DNA of 64,000 bases from an uncultured Acetatifactor sp. (GCA_947630715.1 CANRIP010000001.1:62001-126000); one strand, 5' to 3'. Shown: positions 44,661-53,909, counted from the first letter of the stretch. Made by a program: numbers and translations. The notes: a model not told the origin generated them from the letters alone.

Positions 44661-44804
44661 CCTCAGGCAATCCGTGAAACGCCTTGTCTATGCCTGTCCC
44701 GGACTTAGCAAAAATGATGCATTCGGGGAATATACTGGATCTGTTTGGGAAACGGCGGGAGAACAGACATCGGAAATTTTGCTCTGCCCGGGAAAGGAGT
44801 CAGC

Positions 44805-45902
44805 GTGAGAGGAAACGCCGGAAGAAAATACGCGGTTTTCACACTTTGCCTGTGCCTTGCGCTGCCCCTGTGCGCGGACGCGGCGGAGGAAACGGAGAGC
44901 CTGACGGAAAGGTATGAGGAATATGAGGCGGCGTTTGCCGCCATTGAACAGGTGTCCGATGTGGAGGCGCAGGGCTACACCGTCCTGACGGACCAGAGTT
45001 TTCAGGATGTGATCTTTGAAAGCTTTGGAGAGGAGGAGCTGACCTTTCTCCCCATTCTGGAAAAGTCATATCACCGGCTCGGCATCCTGATTGCCGACAA
45101 GGACGGAAAAGTGCTTTATAAGACCAATCAGTTGGAGACAAATTACAAATGGATGGGCCGGCTGGAGCAGCCCACCCGGGACGTGTCCTCCGTTTCCTTT
45201 CAGGATCTGAACGGCGACGGGCTGAAGGATATTGTGCTGATTACAAACTGCCAAAACGACACGGGAATTTACGCGGGAAAAACCTACAAGGTGGGGGACG
45301 TGCTGTTTCAGCGGGACGGCTCATTTTACAGGGACTGGAGAATTTCCGACACGATCAACCGTTTCAGCATGAACCGAAGCGTGGGGATCATCGTCTCCTA
45401 TGTCAGAGACGGCAATTCCGCGGAAACCCTGTATACCGCCAATACTCTGGATCAGTTGCTGGAGGACGGATTTCAGATTTATCAGGATCAGTACCGTTAC
45501 CGAAATTTTGAAAAGCAGGGTTCCCTCTGGGTGGTGCCGGGCATCATGCCAATGGGCCGCTACCATATTTTCATGATTTATCTGGTCAACGAGCAAAACG
45601 ACATTGTGTGGAGCTTTCAGCCCATGAAAGACTATGACAGCCTTTACGCCCTGAAGGGATCCGCCTGTCAGGATCTGGACGGGGACGGCATGAAGGATCT
45701 GCTGTTTTTGAGCCGGTTCAGCTATGTGGGGCCGGACGGGAATATGAAGGTGGACACGGTCTGCAACATCTATTACCAGAGGACGGACGGGTTTGAGGAA
45801 GATACGGAGTTTGGGAATACCTATGAGTGTACCGAGGAAAACACGGTCAGCGAGCTGGTGGCGCTGATCAGGGAATATTGGGGGTGGACAACGAACCAAT
45901 GA
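44805..45902 (+). CDS. Exported protein with FG-GAP/VCBS-like repeats
   Basis: A 365-residue secreted protein. The basic N-terminus plus hydrophobic core (~residues 9-22) is a signal peptide ending near ADAAEE. Two Asp-rich loops, VSFQDLNGDGLKDIVLI and ACQDLDGDGMKDLLFL, look like FG-GAP/VCBS calcium-binding beta-propeller repeats. The GTG start is set by AAAGGAG 5 nt upstream. Its stop overlaps the start of the response regulator (ATGA), so it belongs to the signalling operon and may be the extracellular sensor or a target. Confidence 0.7.
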   Translation: MRGNAGRKYAVFTLCLCLALPLCADAAEETESLTERYEEYEAAFAAIEQVSDVEAQGYTVLTDQSFQDVIFESFGEEELTFLPILEKSYHRLGILIADKDGKVLYKTNQLETNYKWMGRLEQPTRDVSSVSFQDLNGDGLKDIVLITNCQNDTGIYAGKTYKVGDVLFQRDGSFYRDWRISDTINRFSMNRSVGIIVSYVRDGNSAETLYTANTLDQLLEDGFQIYQDQYRYRNFEKQGSLWVVPGIMPMGRYHIFMIYLVNEQNDIVWSFQPMKDYDSLYALKGSACQDLDGDGMKDLLFLSRFSYVGPDGNMKVDTVCNIYYQRTDGFEEDTEFGNTYECTEENTVSELVALIREYWGWTTNQ

Positions 45903-46552
45903 TTAAAATACTGATTGTGGACGATGAAAAACCGATCTGCGACCTGATCGACATCAATCTGTCGGCCGCCGGTTACCAGTGTAAAGCGGTGCAGGACGGC
46001 CTGGAGGCCATCGACTTGATCGAGCGGGAACCCTTCGATTTGATTCTGCTGGATATCATGCTGCCCGGCGCGGACGGGTACGATATTATGGAATACATCC
46101 GGCCGCTTAAGATTCCCGTGATTTTTATCACGGCGAAACATGAGGTGAAGGACAGGGTTAAGGGGCTAAAGCTGGGGGCGGAGGATTATCTGGTGAAACC
46201 CTTCGACGTGGTGGAGCTGGTGGCGAGAGTGGAGGTTGTGCTGCGCCGTTACAATAAGACGGAAAGCATTCTGTCCGCCGGCGACGTGACGGTGGACGTG
46301 GAGGCCAGGACGGTCACCCGGGCCGGAAAGCCCGTGGTGCTGACCAACAAGGAATACGGGCTTTTGGTGCTGTTTATCCGCAACCGAAATATCGCCCTTT
46401 TTCGGGAAAATCTGTATGAAAAGGTGTGGGGGGACGAATATCTGGCCGACAGCCGGACGCTGGATCTGCATGTGCAGAGGCTGCGGCGCAAGATGGGCTG
46501 GGAGAATAATCTGGTAGCGGTGTACAAGGTAGGGTACAGGCTGGAGATATGA
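45899..46552 (+). CDS. OmpR/PhoB-family response regulator
   Basis: A 217-residue regulator. The receiver has the acidic pair (LIVDDEK), phospho-acceptor Asp52 (LLDIMLPGADG), Thr (FITAK) and Lys (LVKPFD). Residues ~125-217 are a winged-helix DNA-binding domain ending SRTLDLHVQRLRRKMG...YKVGYRLEI. The ATG overlaps the upstream stop; a GTG at 45884 would add five residues. The cognate kinase starts 5 nt downstream. Confidence 0.92.
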   Translation: MIKILIVDDEKPICDLIDINLSAAGYQCKAVQDGLEAIDLIEREPFDLILLDIMLPGADGYDIMEYIRPLKIPVIFITAKHEVKDRVKGLKLGAEDYLVKPFDVVELVARVEVVLRRYNKTESILSAGDVTVDVEARTVTRAGKPVVLTNKEYGLLVLFIRNRNIALFRENLYEKVWGDEYLADSRTLDLHVQRLRRKMGWENNLVAVYKVGYRLEI

Positions 46553-46556
46553 GAGT

Positions 46557-47975
46557 ATGAAGTTTTTGTATAAAATCCTGCTGTGGACCATTATTACCAT
46601 GGCGGCGGCATTTGGCATCAGCGGTTATTTTTTTGTCAATTACGTCTTTCAGACGGCTATGGACAGGGAAGTCAGCCAGGCACTGGACGGCAGCAATATC
46701 CTTCAGTTTGCGCTGGAGACGGCGGCCCTGAACATTCCCACAAAATACGATGTTCTCCAGGACAGCGCCGTGCAGGAGATCGGGGCCAATCTGGAGAAAA
46801 ACGGCCAGCAGTCGGGGCTGCTCTTGAGAATTTCCGATGAGGAAAGGAAAACGCTGTATTCCAGCGCCGGGTTTACGGAAAACGAAACCCTGCTTCAGAG
46901 CATTGGGGAAAACACCATTGTCTGGCAGATTCTGTCCCAGGGGGAGCATTATTATGTCCATACGGGCGTGGTTGTGAATGCCATGGACCGAAACCTGTAT
47001 CTGGAGACGATGGAGGATGTGACGCAGGTCTTTCAGGAGCGGGCGATGGGCTTTTCCACATACCGGCTGGTGACGCTGGTGATGCTGCTTATGAGCACGG
47101 TGATCATGTTTTTGATCTGTACCTTCTTAACCAAGCCGATCCGGCTGCTGACGGGAGCCACCAGAAAAATGGCGGAGGGAGATTACAGCTACCGGGCCAG
47201 GCAAATCAGCAACGACGAGCTGGGTCAGCTCACCCAGGATTTTAACGCAATGGCCAACGAGCTGGAAAAGACCATCGGGGAGCTGCAGGACGAGGTCAGA
47301 TCCAGGGAAGACTTTATCGCGGCCTTCGCTCATGAGCTGAAGACGCCCCTTACGGCGATTATCGGCTATGCGGATCTGCTGCGCTCCAGACAGCTTGACG
47401 AGGAAAAGCATTTTCTGTCCGCCAATTATATCTACACGGAAGGGAAACGTCTGGAAAACATGTCCTTCAGACTGCTGGATATTATTGTCACCAAGAGAGA
47501 ACAGATTGAGCCGCAGCCTGTGGAGGCGGATACGTTTTTCCAATATCTTCAGGAAATGTTTCCGGAAAATGTGGGTAAGAATCTCACCGTGCTTTATGAT
47601 CCGGGAATGGTATACGCGGAGGAAAATCTGCTGAAAACGGTGCTGCTCAACCTGGCGGATAACGCCTTTAAGGCTTCCGAGCCGGACGGAAACGTGGAAA
47701 TATCGGGCTGGAATACGGAAAACGGTTATGCGTTTCAGGTGAAGGACAACGGGGTGGGAATCCCGCAGCAGGAGCTGAAAAAAGTGACGGAGGCGTTCTA
47801 TATGGTGGACAAGTCCCGTTCCCGCAGCAGAAACGGCGCGGGCCTTGGCCTTGCGCTGTGCGTGGAAATTTTGAGACTGCATCAAAGCGAGCTTTTTATT
47901 GAAAGCGCCGTCGGGGAGGGAACCTGTATCAGCTTTGAACTGCCCGGCGCGCCCTGTGCGGAGGAAGAACCGTAA
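46557..47975 (+). CDS. Sensor histidine kinase
   Basis: A 472-residue membrane kinase with helices at ~8-28 and ~165-188 around an extracellular sensor domain of ~135 residues. A HAMP domain (TKPIRLLTGATRKMAEGDYSYRA), HisKA with His259 (FAHELKTPLTAI) and a HATPase domain (LLNLADNAFKAS, DNGVGI, GAGLGL) follow. It forms a two-component system with the preceding regulator. Signal unknown. Confidence 0.92.
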   Translation: MKFLYKILLWTIITMAAAFGISGYFFVNYVFQTAMDREVSQALDGSNILQFALETAALNIPTKYDVLQDSAVQEIGANLEKNGQQSGLLLRISDEERKTLYSSAGFTENETLLQSIGENTIVWQILSQGEHYYVHTGVVVNAMDRNLYLETMEDVTQVFQERAMGFSTYRLVTLVMLLMSTVIMFLICTFLTKPIRLLTGATRKMAEGDYSYRARQISNDELGQLTQDFNAMANELEKTIGELQDEVRSREDFIAAFAHELKTPLTAIIGYADLLRSRQLDEEKHFLSANYIYTEGKRLENMSFRLLDIIVTKREQIEPQPVEADTFFQYLQEMFPENVGKNLTVLYDPGMVYAEENLLKTVLLNLADNAFKASEPDGNVEISGWNTENGYAFQVKDNGVGIPQQELKKVTEAFYMVDKSRSRSRNGAGLGLALCVEILRLHQSELFIESAVGEGTCISFELPGAPCAEEEP

Positions 47976-47977
47976 TC

Positions 47978-48823
47978 ATGAAAAAGGTGAAATGGGAAAA
48001 AATCAGTCTGCTGTTAATCCCGCTTGCGGCGGCGATCGCGGCGCTGGCCATATGGGGGCCGGAAGCAATCGCCAAATACCGCGACCGGGGAATCCTGGAC
48101 AGGCTTAAAACCCAGGAGGCGGAAATCGGCACGGAGGGTTACCGCTACACGTTAAGCAGTAACGAAAAACTGTATATCCTCTCAAAATGCTTGAACAATC
48201 AGATACTGCCGGAAAGCGAGTTAAACGCCCTGATTCGGACGGAGGAATCCGTCAGCCTGGATTATCAGGATCTGACCGGCACCTACGCCATGGTGGTCAA
48301 CAGAAAGGATTCCGCTGGGCAGGAGATTTCGGAGAGCGCCGGGCTGGAGCTGTGCAGCAGGGGGATCGATGAATTGAAGGAGCTGGGAATCCTGCCGGAA
48401 TCGGTCAAAGAGATCACCGAACCGTTTTACAGCGCGGTGATGTATTCCGCCATCGATGTGCCGGAGCCCCGCAATAATGTGCTGGTATGGAAAATCAGCC
48501 TGGACACGGGCAAACAGACGGCCAACAGATCCAATCGGCTGCTGGATGCCTATGTGGACGCGGATACCGGCAAGATTTACGAATTTTACGTCAGAACCGA
48601 AATCACAGGATGGTCCCAGGTGGATCCTGACGCCATGGTGAGGGCCTGGGCGGATTACATGGGGCTGGGGGAGCCCCAGGACTATGAGGCGGACAATCCC
48701 CTGATAGAGACTACGCCCTACTTTAAAAAGTACAGCTTTGCCGGAATGGAGGAGGGCAGTACCGTTGTGACCATCGGTTATTATGAGGGCATCAATGAAC
48801 TGTTCTTGAAAATTTCCCGCTAG
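47978..48823 (+). CDS. Membrane-anchored extracellular protein of the kinase operon
   Basis: A 281-residue protein of unrecognised family, starting 2 nt after the kinase stop. It has one N-terminal helix (~residues 8-26) and a soluble domain; LDAYVDADTGKIYEFYV resembles a PepSY/YpeB-like strand-turn, but no family is assigned. Tight spacing suggests a signalling accessory or effector of the two-component system. Confidence 0.6.
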   Translation: MKKVKWEKISLLLIPLAAAIAALAIWGPEAIAKYRDRGILDRLKTQEAEIGTEGYRYTLSSNEKLYILSKCLNNQILPESELNALIRTEESVSLDYQDLTGTYAMVVNRKDSAGQEISESAGLELCSRGIDELKELGILPESVKEITEPFYSAVMYSAIDVPEPRNNVLVWKISLDTGKQTANRSNRLLDAYVDADTGKIYEFYVRTEITGWSQVDPDAMVRAWADYMGLGEPQDYEADNPLIETTPYFKKYSFAGMEEGSTVVTIGYYEGINELFLKISR

Positions 48824-48845
48824 GGAACACAGTAAGGAGAAGGAT

Positions 48846-50696
48846 ATGAACGGTTTGCAAAAAAGTGGGAGCCATAGACATGCAAAGGCAGCAGCCGTGG
48901 GGATTTCTACCTTTTTATGCCTTTCGGCAATCGCGTATGTGTCGGAAATCAGGGGGCTTTCCGACGGGTTCGGCAGAGGAATCGCGCCGGTACTGCTGGC
49001 GGGCCCTGTGGCGTATCTGCTGGTGTGGTTTTGGCGGCTTTCCGATGGAAGGCTGCGGGCAGTGTCCTGCGTTGGCGGAGCGCTGTTATCTCTCTCGTAT
49101 GTGTGCGGAACCTGTCTGCATTATCAAAACGATCTGTTTCAGAATCCGAAACAGGAAATTGCCTGGATTCTGGCATCGGCGGGGGTGTGCCTGCTGACGG
49201 TTCCCCTTTTTGCCTTTCTGCTGGCGGGGATCGGCAGGCTTTCGGATTGGTGGACAAACCATCAGTGCTCGCCGCCGGAAAAGAAAGAAACGGTAAGACG
49301 CTGTTTTTTTCGGTACTGGATCGGTATTTTTGTCTGCTATGTGCCCGTATTTCTGGCTCAATGGCCGGTGAACTTTGTTTATGACGCAAAAGACCAGCTT
49401 CTGGAGGTGATCTGTCATGGGTATCAGAACCACCATCCCATTCTGCATACCCTTCTGATGGGAATTCCCTACCTGATTGGATCCCGCTTGGGATCCGCGT
49501 CAGTGGGAATTTCCGTATACACCTTATTTCAAATGATGATACTCAGCTTAGCTTTTGCCAGGCTTTTGTGCTATCTGGCGCGGGAGGGCGCGCCCAGGGC
49601 GTTTCGGCTGACGGTATTCTGGGTCTGCGCCCTGTTTCCCATGAATTCCGTTTTTTCCATCACCGCCACAAAGGACGTTCTGTTCGCGGCTTTTTTTCTG
49701 ATGTTTTTCCTTCAGGTCTTACAGGCATGCCGCTTTGAGGATCTGCTTACCTTCAGGAGATTGTTTGCTCTGGTGGGAACGGGGGTATTGATGATTTTAT
49801 TCCGGCGCAACGCGATCTATGCCGTGGTGGCGGCGATCCCCTTTCTGCTGGCGGCCATAAAGGGCAAAAAACAGAAAATCACCCTGCTTGCCGCGCTGAT
49901 GGGAGCCATTCTCCTGGCGTCGGCGGGGAACCGCGCCTTGATCCGGCTGGTGCAGGCGAAGGATGAAGAAGGCGTAAGAGAGGCCCTGAGCGTCCCCACC
50001 CAGCAGTTGGGCCGGGTGGCCGCTTACCGGAGGGACGATCTGGACGCGCTGGATCCCGCCCTATATTCGGAAATCGTAGGCTATTTTACGCCAGGGTTTG
50101 AAAGCCAGTACAATCCTTATCTGTCGGATCCCATGAAGGGCGCCGTCCATGTGTCGGACTGGCCTTCCTTTATCAAACTATGGGGCAGGGTTGGACTGCA
50201 TTTCCCCGGGGAGTATGTGGAATCTGTTTTGACCAATACCCTGGGATACTGGTATATGGGAGATACGGCTTATGCCGGGGCTGCGGGAGACGGCATCAGC
50301 ATTTACCACAGGCTGATCGGCGTGGGGGAGGAAATTGTAAAGCGAGATTTTTGTCCGCCGGTCAACTGGGTGCTGGATCCGCTGTTTTATCGGCTGCATT
50401 ACGATAAAGTGCCTATCCTGGGATTTTTGTTTCGAAGCAGCACATATTTTTGGATGATGGTGGTTTTTGCTCTGTATATGATCTACCGGAGAAGATACAG
50501 GGAGCTGTTCCTGACGGCTGTGCCGGTGTTCTATTTTCTGAGCTGTTTTCTGGGGCCCTGGGTGGCTTTGCGGTATATTTACTGCGATGCGGTGTGCTGG
50601 CCGGTTCTGGCGTTATTGTGCCTGAGTCCTGGGGGGGAACGCGGTTTGCGGGAGCCTGATACCAAAAAATCTGGAACAGCTTCACAACCGTGTTAA
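48846..50696 (+). CDS. Large polytopic membrane protein (DUF6020-like)
   Basis: A 616-residue protein with about 12-14 membrane helices. An extracellular loop after the first five helices contains YDAKDQLLEVICHGYQNHHPILHTLLMG, a pattern I associate with the DUF6020 group common in Lachnospiraceae that resembles GT-C type membrane glycosyltransferases. RBS AAGGAGAAGG. It is the last gene of the signalling cluster; its stop lies inside the terminator hairpin of the convergent GH2 gene. Confidence 0.65.
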   Translation: MNGLQKSGSHRHAKAAAVGISTFLCLSAIAYVSEIRGLSDGFGRGIAPVLLAGPVAYLLVWFWRLSDGRLRAVSCVGGALLSLSYVCGTCLHYQNDLFQNPKQEIAWILASAGVCLLTVPLFAFLLAGIGRLSDWWTNHQCSPPEKKETVRRCFFRYWIGIFVCYVPVFLAQWPVNFVYDAKDQLLEVICHGYQNHHPILHTLLMGIPYLIGSRLGSASVGISVYTLFQMMILSLAFARLLCYLAREGAPRAFRLTVFWVCALFPMNSVFSITATKDVLFAAFFLMFFLQVLQACRFEDLLTFRRLFALVGTGVLMILFRRNAIYAVVAAIPFLLAAIKGKKQKITLLAALMGAILLASAGNRALIRLVQAKDEEGVREALSVPTQQLGRVAAYRRDDLDALDPALYSEIVGYFTPGFESQYNPYLSDPMKGAVHVSDWPSFIKLWGRVGLHFPGEYVESVLTNTLGYWYMGDTAYAGAAGDGISIYHRLIGVGEEIVKRDFCPPVNWVLDPLFYRLHYDKVPILGFLFRSSTYFWMMVVFALYMIYRRRYRELFLTAVPVFYFLSCFLGPWVALRYIYCDAVCWPVLALLCLSPGGERGLREPDTKKSGTASQPC

Positions 50697-50706
50697 GCTG
50701 TTCCAG
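50662..50706 (-). terminator. Terminator of the GH2 gene
   Basis: On the minus strand the 12-bp stem CTGGAACAGCTT/AAGCTGTTCCAG is followed by ATTTTTTGG. The stop of the convergent plus-strand gene (50694-50696) lies within it. Confidence 0.75.
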
Positions 50707-50739
50707 ACTGGGCGCTGTTTTTGGGATCACTTCCGTCCG

Positions 50740-53049
50740 TTATTCCAGATGGATGTCCGTACTGGCCTCATACAGCCCGCTTTTTGCCGTTACCGTGACG
50801 GTTGTGTCCTCCGGCAGTATAGCCGCAAGCAGCCGTCCGTGGTAAGCGTTGCAGATGTTTGAGGTATAGTCATGCTCGTCATCAACCCTGCCGGAGCCGG
50901 TGCCGATGACCCTGCCGCCCCTGGCGGAAACGGTCACCTCATCGCCGGCCGTCCATGCCGTCTGACCGTCCTGATCCACAAAAGCGATCTCTGCAAAAAT
51001 GACGTCGGCCTTTCCGGTTCTGCCTGTAACGTCCGGCAGAATTTGTAGGGACGCAGGCTCCGAAACCGTGGAAAGCTCGTCCCTGCCGCAGATGGTCCCG
51101 TTTTGATAGGCCTTGGCCTCCAATGTCCCGGGAGCATATTCCACCTGGAATACCGCGGCGCCCTTTTCATTGGGGGCCTTTCTGCCAAGGGAGCTGCCGT
51201 TCAGGATCAGCTCGCATTCATCCGCAGTGGTGAAGACATAAACTTCTGACAGTTTGCCCTCTTTGCCCGGATAGGTCCACGTTCTGTCCGCGTCATAGAA
51301 TCCCCATCCTGAGTAGGACTTTACCCGGAAACTGTTGTCCGGGGCCACGGTGAGAAGTTTCACCCTTTCTCTGCCCCACGCTATGTCGCGGTAGTAGGAC
51401 TGCGGCTTTTTGAACCCGCATATGTTAAAATCTCCGCAGTTTGAAATGTGGTTCGGGTAAGGATCCAGCCCCCAGCCCGGGGCGTCGGCATCGTAAATGA
51501 CCCTTCCAAGGCCCGTCTCGCCGAAGTAGTCCCAGCCCGTCCAGACAAACTCGCCGATCAGTTTCGGATGGTCGTCCATGGTCTGTTTCACCCAAAGAGC
51601 GTCCATGGGATAGCTTTCTGTGATCAGAAAAAGGTGGGAGATGAAGATCTGTTCATCCTTTGGAATTCTGTGGGTGAAGTAGTTATATCCTAAAACGTCC
51701 AGGTTTCCCGCCTGCGGGGCGATTTTTTCGCACCAGAAGTCCGGCTGATCCTGGGGCAGAGCATCGGAGCCGTTTTGGGCGTCGGCAAAATCCGGATTGT
51801 CCCAGAAATCGCAGAAAGCATGGGTAAGCGGCCTGGTGGGGTCATATTCCCGAATCCTGTGGGCGATCATTTTGCCGATGGCATACCCGTTGCCCTTTCC
51901 GGCGCGCTCAAAAATTTCGTTACCGGTAGACCACATGATGACCGACGGGTGATTGCGGTCCCGCAGCACCATGGAAGCGATATCGTCCTTTGCGTATTTG
52001 TCGAACCAGAGATGATAGTCATAGGCTTTTTTCCCTTTGGCCCAGCAGTCGAAAATCTCATCGATTACCAGCATTCCCATTCGGTCGCAGACGTCGAGCA
52101 TAACCGCGGACGGCGGATTGTGTGCGCAGCGGATCGCATTGAATCCGTTTGCCTTAAGGATCCGCACCCGTCTTTCCTCGGCTGAGCGGTAGGAGGCAGC
52201 GCCGATGATTCCGTTGTCGTGATGGTTGCAGGTGCCGTAGAGCTTGATCGGCTCGCCGTTTAAAAGGATGCCGCGTTCAGGGTCGCACACCACCGTCCTT
52301 ACGCCGAAGGTTACGGTTTCGCTGTCCCGGCAGACGTCGGTAATCAGGCTTGCCTTGCAGGTATATACCACCGGCGAATCCGGTGACCAGAGGGAAACGC
52401 CGTGCAGCACGGTTTTTGCGCTCAGGTGGTTTTCCCCCGTCTCAAGCGGAACCAGGCGGGTCATGGAAAATCCCAGCTCCGGCACCGAAAACAAGATTTT
52501 GCCGATCTGACGGCGGGAGGAAATCACCTCCGTAGAAAATTCTGCCTGTGCGCTGTCGCCGTAAATGCCGAGAATATTGACCCACGTCCCCCAGGGGGCA
52601 AAGCGGTCGGCGCCCGAGGTCAAAAGCTCCACCCGGCGGTATATTCCGGCGCCGGTATACCATCTTGAGGCGGGCTGGCATGCGGCATCGACTTCCACGC
52701 GCAGGGTGTTTTCACCCTCTTTGAGATAGCTTCCGATCTCGCAGGTAAAAGGGGTATAACCGTAGGGATGGAAACACACCCGCTCGTTATTGACAAACAC
52801 CTCTGTCAGTCCCATGACGCCGTCAAAGCAGAGCAACACGCTTTCTGCATCGGGTTTGACCAATTTTCTCTCATAGGTGCCCTTGCAGGGCTGAAAGTAG
52901 CCGTAATCCGCCCAGGTAGGGGAATCGGGCGTACGGGGGGTAGAGAGCATAAAGTCATGGGGCAGCGAGACGGTTTCCCCTTCGCCGCCCTGCCAGGGCT
53001 GCCAATTCAGGTGAAACACCCAGTTGTCTGTAAGCGGTTCAGAAATCAT
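50740..53049 (-). CDS. GH2 family beta-galactosidase-like enzyme
   Basis: A 769-residue cytoplasmic glycosidase. Residues ~1-145 are the sugar-binding jelly roll, ~150-250 the Ig-like domain, and ~255-560 the TIM barrel. The barrel shows NGEPIKLYGTCNHHDN, the acid/base Glu378 in WSTGNEIF, the likely nucleophile Glu478 in LITESYP and the conserved FVWTGWDYFGE. The C-terminal ~200 residues form further beta domains. The start at 53049 is set by GGAGGTG. No signal peptide is present. It may act on beta-galactosides or related plant/host glycans. Confidence 0.88.
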   Translation of the reverse strand: MISEPLTDNWVFHLNWQPWQGGEGETVSLPHDFMLSTPRTPDSPTWADYGYFQPCKGTYERKLVKPDAESVLLCFDGVMGLTEVFVNNERVCFHPYGYTPFTCEIGSYLKEGENTLRVEVDAACQPASRWYTGAGIYRRVELLTSGADRFAPWGTWVNILGIYGDSAQAEFSTEVISSRRQIGKILFSVPELGFSMTRLVPLETGENHLSAKTVLHGVSLWSPDSPVVYTCKASLITDVCRDSETVTFGVRTVVCDPERGILLNGEPIKLYGTCNHHDNGIIGAASYRSAEERRVRILKANGFNAIRCAHNPPSAVMLDVCDRMGMLVIDEIFDCWAKGKKAYDYHLWFDKYAKDDIASMVLRDRNHPSVIMWSTGNEIFERAGKGNGYAIGKMIAHRIREYDPTRPLTHAFCDFWDNPDFADAQNGSDALPQDQPDFWCEKIAPQAGNLDVLGYNYFTHRIPKDEQIFISHLFLITESYPMDALWVKQTMDDHPKLIGEFVWTGWDYFGETGLGRVIYDADAPGWGLDPYPNHISNCGDFNICGFKKPQSYYRDIAWGRERVKLLTVAPDNSFRVKSYSGWGFYDADRTWTYPGKEGKLSEVYVFTTADECELILNGSSLGRKAPNEKGAAVFQVEYAPGTLEAKAYQNGTICGRDELSTVSEPASLQILPDVTGRTGKADVIFAEIAFVDQDGQTAWTAGDEVTVSARGGRVIGTGSGRVDDEHDYTSNICNAYHGRLLAAILPEDTTVTVTAKSGLYEASTDIHLE

Positions 53050-53083
53050 TATAACACCTCCGATCATGAAACAGATTATCTTA

Positions 53084-53112
53084 TACATAGCACAGAAAAA
53101 ACGAAAAGACAA
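53084..53112 (-). promoter_or_regulatory. Promoter of the GH2 gene
   Basis: On the minus strand TTGTCT and TATGTA with a 17-bp spacer, ~35 nt before the start codon. An overlapping TATAAG is an alternative -10. Confidence 0.45.
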
Positions 53113-53183
53113 GTGCGGATAGACTTAAGTTTCCGCCGGTATTGTTTCAAACTGCAATATGAGAAATTCTGTTGGTAAATCTC

Positions 53184-53212
53184 TTGCAATTTATGGGGAG
53201 CTATGATAAAAT
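53184..53212 (+). promoter_or_regulatory. Promoter of the tRNA-Tyr/tRNA-Leu unit
   Basis: TTGCAA (53184-53189) and TAAAAT (53207-53212) with a 17-bp spacer and an extended -10 TG, 30 nt before tRNA-Tyr. Confidence 0.75.
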
Positions 53213-53242
53213 TTTTCAATGTCGGAATGATATGACACAGAA

Positions 53243-53324
53243 GGGTGGATTCCCGAGTGGCCAAAGGGGACAGACTGTAAATCTGCTGCAAATTGCTTCG
53301 GTGGTTCGAATCCACCTCCACCCA
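53243..53324 (+). tRNA. tRNA-Tyr (GTA)
   Basis: A class II tRNA with acceptor stem GGGTGGA/TCCACCC, D-stem CCC/GGG, anticodon loop CTGTAAA with GTA at 53277-53279, and T-loop GGTTCGAATCC. The top anticodon-stem pair reads A27.C43, a mismatch. CCA is not encoded. Confidence 0.9.
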
Positions 53325-53336
53325 TTTTATGTTTTT

Positions 53337-53420
53337 GCAGGTATGGTGGAATAGGCAGACACAAGAGACTTAAAATCTCTCGGAGGCAACTCCGTGCCGG
53401 TTCAAGTCCGGCTACCTGCA
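53337..53420 (+). tRNA. tRNA-Leu (TAA)
   Basis: A class II tRNA with acceptor stem GCAGGTA/TACCTGC, anticodon stem AGAGA/TCTCT, loop CTTAAAA (anticodon TAA), variable arm CGGAGGCAACTCCG and T-arm GCCGG/CCGGC. CCA is not encoded. Its 3' half is the attachment site of the adjacent island. Confidence 0.95.
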
Positions 53421-53423
53421 TTG

Positions 53424-53705
53424 ATTCACTTGGGAACTCGCTTTCATTATTTACTTGGGCGGGTTCTTTTTCTTTGTCCGGCAGTAATCCGATGATAGCG
53501 TTTGCAGCGGTCACTTTGTTTTTATAGTTTCAGTGTGTGTAACTGTTTATAGCGGTTGAAATGGTACTGTGACCTAACCATTCTTGAATTGCTTTCCTAT
53601 CAATGCCGTTTTCATAAAGCAGAGTGGCATAGCCGTGTCTCAAGTCATGGAAACGGATATATGGGAGCGTAAAACCTGCGCTGTATTTTTTGGCAAGGGA
53701 TTGTT
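53424..53705 (-). pseudogene. Tyrosine recombinase (phage-type integrase) remnant
   Basis: On the minus strand, about 63 residues encode the catalytic end of a tyrosine recombinase: [16 protein letters not shown], with the HxxR motif, then EWLGHST and the nucleophile Tyr in INSYTH. Upstream the frame meets a TAA and the N-terminal domains are missing. Downstream a one-base loss in an A run (near 53525) shifts the frame; restoring it continues KVTAANAIIGLLPDKEKEP and on into the tRNA-Leu complement, as for integrases whose 3' end abuts their tRNA target. Confidence 0.82.
53434..53475 (+). terminator. Terminator after tRNA-Leu, within the island end
   Basis: Stem GAACTCGC/GCGGGTTC (one G-T pair) followed by TTTTTCTTT. 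It probably ends the tRNA transcript now and lies on island-derived DNA. Confidence 0.6.
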
Positions 53706-53707
53706 AC

Positions 53708-53857
53708 TCTGGTTCTGTAAACGAGGTAGCAGAGCAATATGGGCTATCGGCCCGTCAGGTAAAGTATCTGCTGTCTCAAACAAGAAATAAACTGTGCAGT
53801 TATCTTGAAAAGGACGGAGTAGTAATAGGAATGAGCATGATAAAAGAGAATTTGTAA
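53708..53857 (+). pseudogene. Sigma-70 region-4-like HTH remnant
   Basis: About 49 codons read GSVNEVAEQYGLSARQVKYL followed by LSQTRNKLCSYLEKDGVVI and a stop, the pattern of the C-terminal helix-turn-helix of small sigma-70-like factors in clostridial elements. There is no start codon or N-terminal domain; the sequence begins where the integrase remnant breaks off, marking a deletion junction. Confidence 0.65.
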
Positions 53858-53909
53858 ACTCCTAAGTTTTAAATAAATGATTTTACATCTTGGAAGGGAA
53901 AGTAGGGAA

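Noticed and set aside
53191..53514. Minus-strand frame through the tRNA genes containing VAGLEPARSC
   Set aside because: It is the tRNA-Leu complement; part is the frameshifted end of the integrase remnant, not a separate gene.
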